DNA of 7,008 nt. Source: Thiobacillus sp. (GTDB lineage Bacteria > Pseudomonadota > Gammaproteobacteria > Burkholderiales > Thiobacillaceae). The notes beneath the pieces were generated by a model. The model searched no databases, was not told where the DNA came from, and worked only from the letters and a program-made list of their open reading frames with translations. The stretch covers positions 1 through 7,008 of the forward strand of contig JADMKH010000289.1 of NCBI GenBank assembly GCA_018780025.1, in the 5' to 3' direction. This document shows positions 1-5,239 of the stretch, piece after piece (position 1 is the first letter of the stretch; every line of letters begins with the position of its first letter). Made by a program: the position numbers and the translations under genes.

Positions 1-279
1 AACTACTCGATTTCCAACAACGCGGAATACGGCGAATACGTGACCGGCCCCAAGATCATCAATGCGCAATCCAGGGCCGCGATGAAAGAGTGCCTGGACA
101 ACATCCAGAACGGCAACTACGCCAAGCAGTTCATCCTTGAGGGCCGTACCAACTACCCCGAAATGACCGCTCGCCGTCGTCTGAATGCCGAACATCAAAT
201 CGAAATCGTCGGTGCCAAACTGCGCGCGATGATGCCCTGGATCAGCAAGAACAAGCTGGTCGATCAATCCAAGAACTGA
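1..279 (+). CDS. ilvC: Ketol-acid reductoisomerase, C-terminal part (5' end outside window)
   Basis: The reading frame is open from base 1 and ends at TGA 277-279, giving the last 92 residues. The enzyme isomerises and reduces acetolactate or acetohydroxybutyrate with NADPH in valine, leucine and isoleucine synthesis, in the cytosol. The start of the fragment, NYSISNNAEYGEYVTGP, is the conserved region holding the substrate-contacting serine. The rest (EGRTNYPEMTARRRLNAEHQ and the ending MMPWISKNKLVDQ) is typical of the short class I enzyme of about 338 residues, whose knotted helical C-terminal domain this is. The GTG at 40 is an internal valine, not a start. The gene ends 16 bases before a strong terminator. 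In betaproteobacteria ilvC normally follows ilvI/ilvH (family knowledge, not visible here). Confidence 0.95.
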   Translation, partial: NYSISNNAEYGEYVTGPKIINAQSRAAMKECLDNIQNGNYAKQFILEGRTNYPEMTARRRLNAEHQIEIVGAKLRAMMPWISKNKLVDQSKN

Positions 280-295
280 TGTTCTAATGGATTTG

Positions 296-341
296 GGGTG
301 AGGCGCGAAGGGGAAAAACCCGGCGCGCCTCACCCTTTTTT
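296..341 (+). terminator. Intrinsic terminator after ilvC
   Basis: A perfect 12-bp GC-rich stem pairs GGGTGAGGCGCG (296-307) with CGCGCCTCACCC (324-335), followed directly by six T (336-341). The loop can form a further small GGG-AAAAA-CCC helix. This is a classic Rho-independent terminator and should end the ilv operon transcript. It lies only 20 bases before the psd start. Confidence 0.92.
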
Positions 342-361
342 ACTCATACCACTCAAAATAT

Positions 362-988
362 ATGACACATCCCCTCATCGCTCGCGAAGGCTGGCTGATT
401 CTGCTGGCTGCGTTTGTGGCCGCCTTGATCGCAACCTGGCTGGTTGGCTATTGGTCGATTCCGTTTTGGATCTGGGCCGTTTTCGCACTGCAGTTTTTTC
501 GTGATCCAGCGCGTGTCCCGCCTACCGATGTCGACGCAGTGATTTCGCCAGCCGATGGGCGCATTGTTGCGGTTGAGAAAGTCAACGATCCCTACCTCGA
601 GCGCGAGGCATTGAAAATCAGCGTGTTCATGAACGTGTTCAATGTTCATTCCAACAAGAGCCCGGTCGACGGCGAGATCAAAGGCCGCTGGTATACCGCT
701 GGCAGCTTTGTGAATGCGGACCTCGACAAGGCATCGACTGAAAACGAACGCAATGCGTTGTGGATACAAACCGCGCGTGGCGATATCACTTCGGTGCAAA
801 TTGCCGGGCTGATTGCGCGACGCATCCTGTGTTACGTGCGCACGGGTGACAAACTGGTTCGGGGTCAGCGCTATGGCTTCATCCGGTTTGGCTCGCGGGT
901 GGACGTTTATCTGCCGACGACAGCGCGAGCGGAAGTCTCGATTGGGCAAAAGGTTACCGGCGGGCGTACCATACTGGCTCGCTGGTAG
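362..988 (+). CDS. psd: Phosphatidylserine decarboxylase, short proenzyme form
   Basis: This 208-residue protein decarboxylates phosphatidylserine to phosphatidylethanolamine at the inner membrane. Residues about 11-47 form two hydrophobic segments that anchor it. Conserved blocks follow: ISPADGRI (61-68), NVFNVHSNKSPVDG (91-104) and STENERN (125-131). Near the C-terminus is FGSRVD (176-181), where the Gly177-Ser178 bond is expected to self-cleave and Ser178 to become the pyruvoyl cofactor. The length fits the compact Psd-related subfamily rather than the roughly 300-residue E. coli type with an LGST site. The start gives MTHPLIAREGW, which matches relatives, although no Shine-Dalgarno sequence precedes it and the ilvC terminator ends 20 bases upstream. 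pssA follows after 12 bases, so the two consecutive pathway steps are co-transcribed. An overlapping 198-codon antisense ORF is a shadow. Confidence 0.93.
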   Translation: MTHPLIAREGWLILLAAFVAALIATWLVGYWSIPFWIWAVFALQFFRDPARVPPTDVDAVISPADGRIVAVEKVNDPYLEREALKISVFMNVFNVHSNKSPVDGEIKGRWYTAGSFVNADLDKASTENERNALWIQTARGDITSVQIAGLIARRILCYVRTGDKLVRGQRYGFIRFGSRVDVYLPTTARAEVSIGQKVTGGRTILARW

Positions 989-1000
989 CCGTCATTCACT

Positions 1001-1795
1001 ATGTTCGAATTCAACCACAGCAAAAAAGAAATCAAGCGCCCACGGATGCGGGATCGCGGCATTTATCTGCTGCCTAATCTGCTCACCACAGGCGCATTGT
1101 TTGCCGGTTTTTATGCCGTGGTGCAAGCCATGAACGGTCGTTTCGAATACGCCGCAGTGGCCATCTTCATCGCCATGGTGCTCGACGGTCTCGATGGCCG
1201 CGTTGCGCGCATGACGCATACGCAAAGTGCATTTGGTGCCGAGTACGACAGCCTGTCCGACATGGTGTCGTTTGGCGTGGCGCCTGCGCTGGTGATCTAC
1301 GAGTTTGCCTTGCAGGGCATGGGAAAACTGGGTTGGATCGCAGCTTTTGTCTACTGTTCGGGTGCGGCTTTGCGTTTGGCGCGCTTCAATACGCAGCACG
1401 AAACCGTGACTGACAAGCGTTATTTTCAAGGCTTGCCCAGTCCGGCAGCAGCGGCATTAATCGCTGGCTTTGTCTGGGTGATGGTTGAATACGGCGTGGC
1501 GGGCGAGGACGTGCGTTGGCTGGCAGCGGTGATCGCCTTACTGGGCGGATTGACCATGGTCAGCAACTTCCGCTATTACAGCGGCAAGGAAATCAACCTG
1601 CGCAAGAGCGTGCCTTTTTTCGCGATTCTGTTGATCGTTCTGGCTTTCGTGCTGGTGTCGACCAGCCCACCCGAAGTGTTGTTTGGCGCGTTTGTGCTCT
1701 ATGGCTTGTCGGGATATGCCGATGCATTGTGGAAAATGACGCATCGCAATAAAAACGAAATAACGGCAGCCCCCTTGCAGCGTGACGAAAAATAG
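1001..1795 (+). CDS. pssA: CDP-diacylglycerol–serine O-phosphatidyltransferase (phosphatidylserine synthase)
   Basis: This 264-residue integral membrane enzyme makes phosphatidylserine from CDP-diacylglycerol and L-serine, the substrate for the psd product encoded just upstream. The CDP-alcohol phosphotransferase signature is complete: D62, then D65-G66-x2-A69-R70-x8-G79-x3-D83-x3-D87, whose aspartates hold the divalent metal and substrate. Several hydrophobic segments surround it (about 25-45, 50-62, 88-105, 110-125, 150-165, 175-190, 205-245). The cytosolic N-terminus is basic (HSKKEIKRPRMRDRG). Both size and sequence fit the type II membrane-embedded form rather than the ribosome-associated E. 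coli PssA. The 12-base gap from psd and the absence of a terminator between them indicate one transcript. No clear Shine-Dalgarno sequence is visible, so the exact start rests on similarity to relatives. Confidence 0.93.
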   Translation: MFEFNHSKKEIKRPRMRDRGIYLLPNLLTTGALFAGFYAVVQAMNGRFEYAAVAIFIAMVLDGLDGRVARMTHTQSAFGAEYDSLSDMVSFGVAPALVIYEFALQGMGKLGWIAAFVYCSGAALRLARFNTQHETVTDKRYFQGLPSPAAAALIAGFVWVMVEYGVAGEDVRWLAAVIALLGGLTMVSNFRYYSGKEINLRKSVPFFAILLIVLAFVLVSTSPPEVLFGAFVLYGLSGYADALWKMTHRNKNEITAAPLQRDEK

Positions 1796-1802
1796 ATAGA
1801 AT
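1775..1802 (+). promoter_or_regulatory. Possible sigma-70 promoter at the end of pssA
   Basis: TTGCAG (1775-1780) and TAGAAT (1797-1802) are separated by 16 bases. They match the -35 and -10 consensus at four and five of six positions. Transcription would start near 1809, at the ATG of the small leucine-rich ORF, giving an almost leaderless message. This rests on sequence match only. Confidence 0.35.
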
Positions 1803-1809
1803 TTGAATC

Positions 1810-1902
1810 ATGTTTGATCGGTCCCACCCATCCTTGCTTCTCCTCCGCCTGTCTAACGTCCTGTTCGACGGCCTGCTGCTGCGCTCTGCGCGCGCACATT
1901 AA
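1810..1902 (+). CDS. Candidate leucine-rich leader peptide upstream of leuA
   Basis: ATG 1810 to TAA 1900-1902 encodes 30 residues. The peptide begins MFDRSHPSLLLLRLSNVLFD, continues GLLLRSARAH, and contains nine leucines, including runs of four and three. The codons of the runs are TTG CTT CTC CTC and CTG CTG CTG. A short leucine-rich ORF ending about 110 bases before leuA is the arrangement expected of a leader peptide that senses charged tRNA-Leu by ribosome stalling. Against this, I see no convincing T-tailed attenuator hairpin between it and leuA, there is no Shine-Dalgarno sequence, and a perfect TATAAT lies downstream. It may therefore be fortuitous in pyrimidine-rich DNA, or it may act by translation or Rho rather than an intrinsic attenuator. 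Confidence 0.4.
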   Translation: MFDRSHPSLLLLRLSNVLFDGLLLRSARAH

Positions 1903-1952
1903 ACTCCCTCCCTGCAGTATCCTGCGCCGCCAGTTTCACGCGGCAACGCCTT

Positions 1953-1958
1953 TATAAT
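1953..1958 (+). promoter_or_regulatory. Perfect -10 element (TATAAT) of a probable leuA promoter
   Basis: TATAAT stands 54 bases before the chosen leuA start, so transcription would begin near 1965 with a 5' leader of about 47 bases. No good -35 hexamer lies at the normal spacing (CCAGTT at 17 bases, CAGTTT at 16), so the promoter may need an activator or be weak. The heptamer TCGGCCC occurs directly downstream at 1962-1968 and again at 1984-1990. Confidence 0.5.
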
Positions 1959-2001
1959 GCGTCGGCCCGAGACGATATCGAAATCGGCCCTGACCTTCCA
2001 T

Positions 2002-2005
2002 GGAG
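2002..2005 (+). promoter_or_regulatory. Shine-Dalgarno sequence that fixes the leuA start
   Basis: GGAG lies six bases before ATG 2012. It overlaps the alternative ATG at 2000, which has no ribosome binding site of its own. The site therefore favours 2012, which gives the N-terminus MNDRLFIFDTTLRDGEQ, like that of relatives. Confidence 0.75.
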
Positions 2006-2011
2006 TCCGCC

Positions 2012-3562
2012 ATGAACGACCGTTTGTTTATATTTGATACGACCTTGCGCGACGGCGAACAAAGCCCCGGCGCGTCGATGAGCAAAGACGAAAAGTTGCG
2101 TATTGCGCGCCAGCTGGAAAAGTTGGGCGTCGATGTGATCGAGGCCGGCTTTGCCGCAGCCAGTCCCGGTGACGCTGATGCAATCAAGGCCATTGCCGAG
2201 TCGATCCAGGGATCGACCATTTGTTCGCTGGCGCGCGCCAATGAGCGTGACATTCACGCTGCGGGCGGCGCAATTACACCGGCCGCCCGCGGGAATGGCG
2301 CGGGCGGCCGCATCCACACCTTCATTGCGACCAGTCCGATCCACATGGAAAAAAAGCTGCGGATGCAGCCGGACCAGGTGGTCGAAGCCGCGGTCAAAGC
2401 CGTCAAGCTCGCGCTGGAATACACCGACGATGTTGAGTTTTCGGCCGAGGATGCGGTTCGTTCGGAAATGGATTTCCTGGTTCGAATATTCGATGAAGTG
2501 ATCAAGGCCGGCGCCAAAACCCTCAACGTGCCCGATACCGTCGGCTACAGCATTCCCGCGTTGTGGGGCGAGCGCATGAAGCAGCTGATCGAGCAGGTGC
2601 CGAATTCAGACAAGGTGATCTGGTCAACGCATTGCCACAACGACCTCGGCATGGCCGTTGCCAACTCGCTTGCCGCTGTGATGAACGGCGCACGTCAGGT
2701 CGAATGCACCATCAATGGCCTGGGCGAACGCGCCGGCAACGCCTCGCTGGAAGAAATCGTGATGGCGGTGCGCACCCGCAAGGACGTGTTCAGTTGCGAC
2801 ACCCGCATCGACGCGACGCAGATCGTGCCGGCATCCAAATTGGTGTCCACCATTACCGGCTATCCGGTACAGCCGAACAAGGCCATCGTCGGCGCCAACG
2901 CGTTTGCCCATGAGTCGGGCATTCATCAGGACGGCGTGCTGAAGCATCGCGAGACCTACGAAATCATGCGCGCCGAAGACGTTGGCTGGCATGCCAACCG
3001 GCTCACGCTGGGCAAGCTGTCGGGCCGCAATGCGTTCAAAACCAAGCTGGCCGAACTGGGCATCGTGCTGGAAAGCGAAGAGGCCTTCAATTCCGCGTTT
3101 GCCAGCTTCAAGGATCTGGCTGACAAGAAACGCGAAATCTTCGACGAAGACCTGCAGGCGCTGGTTTCCGGCGAAGGCTATGCGGCTGAACACGAGCGCT
3201 TTAAACTGGTGTCGATGAAAGTGTGCTCTGAAACCGGCGTGACGCCGCATGCACAGCTTGTCTTTACCGATGAGGGTGCCGACAGGCAGGCCAGTGGCGA
3301 GGGCTCGGGCCCGGTCGATGCAGCGTTCAAGGCGCTGGAGTCGGTGGTCAATAGCGGGGCGGACCTGTTGCTGTATTCAGTCAACAATATCACCAGTGGG
3401 ACCGATGCGCAGGGCGAAGTGACCGTTCGGCTGACACACGAAGGCCGCATCGTGAACGGGCAAGGCGCTGACACCGATATTGTGGTGGCGTCGGCCAAGG
3501 CCTATCTGCACGCATTGAACAAATTGCACAACAAGAATGAACGGGCGCACCCGCAGGTGTAA
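2012..3562 (+). CDS. leuA: 2-isopropylmalate synthase
   Basis: This 516-residue cytosolic enzyme condenses acetyl-CoA with 2-oxoisovalerate, the first committed step of leucine synthesis; IlvC upstream serves the pathway to that oxo-acid. The N-terminal TIM barrel shows TTLRDGEQSPG (10-20, catalytic Arg13 and metal ligand Asp14), STHCHNDLG (205-213, metal-binding His-x-His), NGLGERAGN (235-243), and HESGIHQDGVLKHRETYE (300-317). LGKLSGRNAFKTKL (333-346) belongs to the linker. The C-terminal part from about 395 is the LeuA allosteric domain that binds leucine for feedback inhibition, including GSGPVDAAFKA and NGQGADTD. The start at 2012 is chosen over 2000 because of GGAG at 2002-2005. An oddity is that residues about 91-99 (AARGNGAGG) exceed the usual four-residue stretch at this point and are encoded by a strong palindrome. 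Confidence 0.96.
   Translation: MNDRLFIFDTTLRDGEQSPGASMSKDEKLRIARQLEKLGVDVIEAGFAAASPGDADAIKAIAESIQGSTICSLARANERDIHAAGGAITPAARGNGAGGRIHTFIATSPIHMEKKLRMQPDQVVEAAVKAVKLALEYTDDVEFSAEDAVRSEMDFLVRIFDEVIKAGAKTLNVPDTVGYSIPALWGERMKQLIEQVPNSDKVIWSTHCHNDLGMAVANSLAAVMNGARQVECTINGLGERAGNASLEEIVMAVRTRKDVFSCDTRIDATQIVPASKLVSTITGYPVQPNKAIVGANAFAHESGIHQDGVLKHRETYEIMRAEDVGWHANRLTLGKLSGRNAFKTKLAELGIVLESEEAFNSAFASFKDLADKKREIFDEDLQALVSGEGYAAEHERFKLVSMKVCSETGVTPHAQLVFTDEGADRQASGEGSGPVDAAFKALESVVNSGADLLLYSVNNITSGTDAQGEVTVRLTHEGRIVNGQGADTDIVVASAKAYLHALNKLHNKNERAHPQV
2261..2310. repeat. GC-rich palindrome with an extra repeat arm inside leuA
   Basis: Arms CGGCCGCCCGCG (2280-2291) and CGCGGGCGGCCG (2299-2310) are perfect 12-bp inverted repeats around a 7-base loop. 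A third copy of the core, GCGGGCGGC, lies at 2261-2269 in direct orientation to 2300-2308. The segment is in frame and encodes the glycine-rich loop before RIHTFIATSP. No T-tract follows, so it is not a terminator. Confidence 0.85.
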
Positions 3563-3568
3563 ATGCAG

Positions 3569-3601
3569 ATGAAAAAACGCCCCGATGGGGCGTTTTTTCA
3601 T
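3569..3601. terminator. Bidirectional intrinsic terminator between leuA and the convergent regulator
   Basis: A 15-bp perfect hairpin has arms ATGAAAAAACGCCCC (3569-3583) and GGGGCGTTTTTTCAT (3587-3601) with a 3-base loop, GAT. The GC core is followed by six T on either strand, so it can terminate leuA from the left and the minus-strand regulator gene from the right. It begins six bases after the leuA stop codon. Bases 3602-3717, up to the regulator's stop codon, show nothing else I can identify. Confidence 0.93.
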
Positions 3602-3717
3602 GGTGAAGCAGGTTTGAGCAAGGACGCTGTCTGCTTGGATCTTGCTGCATTTATCTGAAGATATGGGCTTGTATGGAAAAGCAGGTGATAGATGCGGCGA
3701 GCGGAATGATGAAGATA

Positions 3718-4416
3718 TCAAGCCTGGCTCAAGGATTGTGTGCGCCAGATTTGCGCGAGTAAATCGCTGCCGGTGATATGGATTTTATGGTTGTCGATAG
3801 CAAGCAAGCCTTCACGTTCCAGTTGCCCCAGCGTTGTGGTGACAGTTTGCCGGGTGGTGCCAATCATGTCGGCGAGTTCTTGATGGGTGAATGCAATATC
3901 CAGACAAAGGCCGTGCGTTGAAGGTACGCCGCAGCGCGAACCCAATTGCAACACCATTTTTAAAATGCGTGTACGAACGTCGTCGCTGATGAGATTGATG
4001 ACCACATCACCCAACACCCGCAACCGGCACGCCAGCACTTGCACGATGACGAGCGAGGTGCGCGGATGGGTTTCGAGGAAAGCCGTGAATATTTCCTGGC
4101 GTATGCACAACACTTCGCACGCATCGCAGGTTTGCGCGCTGACCATACGTCCGCCGCCGCGCGTCGCCTCAGCCAAACCAAACAGTTCGCCCGCGAAGCA
4201 AAACCACAAAATCGCTTCCTTGCCGATGGTGGAAGATTGATAAATTTTAATGCGGCCGCTCAGCAGCAGAAATACATGGTGGCTGGACTCCCCGGCGCTG
4301 AATATGAATTCAGCTTTTGCAAATGCTTGTACCTTTCCAAGGTTAAGCAAGTGGGTTCGGTCCGATTCGGGGATTCTGGAGAGTAGATCGGATACCGTGG
4401 CTTTCGAAAATTCCAT
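3718..4416 (-). CDS. CRP/FNR-family transcriptional regulator with a CooA-like recognition helix
   Basis: This 232-residue cytosolic regulator has a cyclic-nucleotide-binding-type beta-roll (about 20-110, with SGRIKIYQ and FAGELFGLAEA), a dimerisation helix (about 112-145) and a winged helix-turn-helix (about 175-212). The recognition helix is TTRQTVTTTLGQLE (187-200). Its R189, Q190 and T193 align with Arg177, Gln178 and Ser181 of CooA rather than with the E-x2-S-R of FNR. The sensor is not typical. The FNR N-terminal cysteines are absent, the CooA heme segment (Cys75, His77) is replaced by GELFGLAEA, and the cAMP-binding Arg-Ser pair of CRP reads Arg90-Met91. Cys73 and C97-x2-C100-x3-C104 lie in the beta-roll. 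The gene diverges from the transport genes. A TATATA (4432-4437, minus strand) could be its -10 element. The inducing signal is unknown. Confidence 0.88.
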   Translation of the reverse strand: MEFSKATVSDLLSRIPESDRTHLLNLGKVQAFAKAEFIFSAGESSHHVFLLLSGRIKIYQSSTIGKEAILWFCFAGELFGLAEATRGGGRMVSAQTCDACEVLCIRQEIFTAFLETHPRTSLVIVQVLACRLRVLGDVVINLISDDVRTRILKMVLQLGSRCGVPSTHGLCLDIAFTHQELADMIGTTRQTVTTTLGQLEREGLLAIDNHKIHITGSDLLAQIWRTQSLSQA

Positions 4417-4492
4417 TAATAATCATCAGCCTATATAAAAGTTTATCGGTTTTACCCACTTGGCAATAACAAATTCCATCCTGCGAAGGAAT

Positions 4493-4508
4493 TGTCGGCC
4501 AGCTGACA
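4493..4508. promoter_or_regulatory. CRP/FNR-family operator of CooA type (TGTCG-N6-TGACA)
   Basis: TGTCG-GCCAGC-TGACA reads TGTCA-N6-CGACA on the other strand. That is the published CooA operator consensus as I recall it. The dyad centre is 4500.5. It sits in the spacer between the divergent regulator and transport genes. It is a candidate target of the neighbouring regulator, whose recognition helix is CooA-like. Binding itself is inferred. Confidence 0.6.
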
Positions 4509-4529
4509 GACATCCTGCATTCGACGGCA

Positions 4530-4535
4530 TTTAAT
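4530..4535 (+). promoter_or_regulatory. Candidate -10 element of an activator-dependent promoter
   Basis: TTTAAT differs from TATAAT at one position. A start seven bases downstream, at 4542, would place the centre of the 4493-4508 dyad at -41.5, exactly the class II activator position. The operator would then overlap the -35 region, which has no consensus hexamer. The predicted 5' leader to the exported-protein gene is about 94 bases and contains a weak AGCCA/TGGCT hairpin (about 4584-4599) but no T-tract. I see no other element in the rest of the spacer. Confidence 0.45.
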
Positions 4536-4635
4536 GCGCCCTAGCGAGCTACGTCAACCGTATATCGCTTCTATCAAATACCTAGCCAGAAACTTGGCTG
4601 CTGACAAATCAATTGCGTGCTTAGGAGTATGAATA

Positions 4636-5214
4636 ATGAACACAGGATTCTTATTACTCACGGTTCGTGCATGGCAAGTAGTCGGGGTTGGCATATTGGC
4701 GGCCTTGTTGGGTACAGCGCTGGCAGAAGATATTACGCCCAAGATGCAACCCGGGATCGATGCCTATAAAAAACAGGCGGCCACCTGGGCGGCCGATCCC
4801 GCCATCGTGAAAGCGGTAAAAGAGGCCAATGCGCGAGGACCGATCCCCGCAATGGGCAATGCCAAGTGGCGCGAGCTGAAAGAGACCGACCCCATCGTGA
4901 GCGGATTTGTCACCAGAGCAACCGGACAGTTGCTGACAAAGTGGATGAATGCCGACGCCAGGGGAATCAACAAAATTGTCCTTTCGGGCAATAAGAGCCC
5001 GCGTGTGGCATTCACTTCCATGCCGGCAATTTACATCGGCAAGGGCAAGCCAAATTTTGATGAGGCGTTCGATGGCAAGCTGTGGCATCAAGGCGAATCC
5101 AAGCCTGACCCCAGCACGGGGATCGATACTGTGCAGATCGCAGCGCCCGTAAAAGATGGCGGCGATGTGATCGGTGTACTGCTGGTAAGCCTGACTGCAG
5201 CCAATCTCAAATAA
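4636..5214 (+). CDS. Exported Cache/PDC-like sensory-domain protein, periplasmic
   Basis: The product has 192 residues. The start is supported by AGGAG (4623-4627) eight bases upstream. The N-terminus carries a signal peptide with hydrophobic stretches (FLLLTV, VVGVGILAALLGTALA) and a likely cleavage after Ala30 in TALA-ED, leaving a periplasmic protein of about 162 residues. The mature part starts with helices (MQPGIDAYKKQAATWAADPA) and then has a Cache/PDC-like alpha-beta pattern: INKIVLSGNKSPRVAFTSMP, DEAFDGKLWHQGE, STGIDTVQIAAPVKDGG and the closing strand VIGVLLVSL. Such folds bind small ligands, often organic acids or amino acids, usually as the outer domain of a chemoreceptor or kinase. 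Here there is no second membrane span and no signalling domain. The DASS transporter follows after 25 bases, so it may bind or sense the transporter's substrate. The Cache assignment is by pattern recognition only. Confidence 0.75.
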   Translation: MNTGFLLLTVRAWQVVGVGILAALLGTALAEDITPKMQPGIDAYKKQAATWAADPAIVKAVKEANARGPIPAMGNAKWRELKETDPIVSGFVTRATGQLLTKWMNADARGINKIVLSGNKSPRVAFTSMPAIYIGKGKPNFDEAFDGKLWHQGESKPDPSTGIDTVQIAAPVKDGGDVIGVLLVSLTAANLK

Positions 5215-5239
5215 AAATATAGCCAGGGGGAGCAGAACC

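Noticed and set aside
353..949. 198-codon minus-strand ORF opposite psd
   Set aside because: Shadow of psd, which has clear catalytic motifs on the plus strand.
1924..1955. Attenuator hairpin before leuA (GCCGC/GCGGC, then CCTTTAT)
   Set aside because: The stem is only five base pairs and no T-tract follows it directly, so it is too weak to call a terminator.
2000..2011. Upstream in-frame ATG as leuA start
   Set aside because: It overlaps the GGAG that serves ATG 2012, has no ribosome site of its own, and adds MESA not seen in relatives.
2624..3250. 208-codon minus-strand ORF opposite leuA
   Set aside because: Shadow of leuA codon usage; no motif.
3718..4416. Calling the regulator CooA or FNR
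   Set aside because: CooA heme ligands are missing and no carbon monoxide oxidation genes are seen; FNR N-terminal cysteines are missing.
4460..4473. FNR-like box in the divergent spacer (TTG ... CAA)
   Set aside because: The spacing is TTG-N7-CAA, one base short of the 14-bp FNR site, and the inner AT positions do not match.
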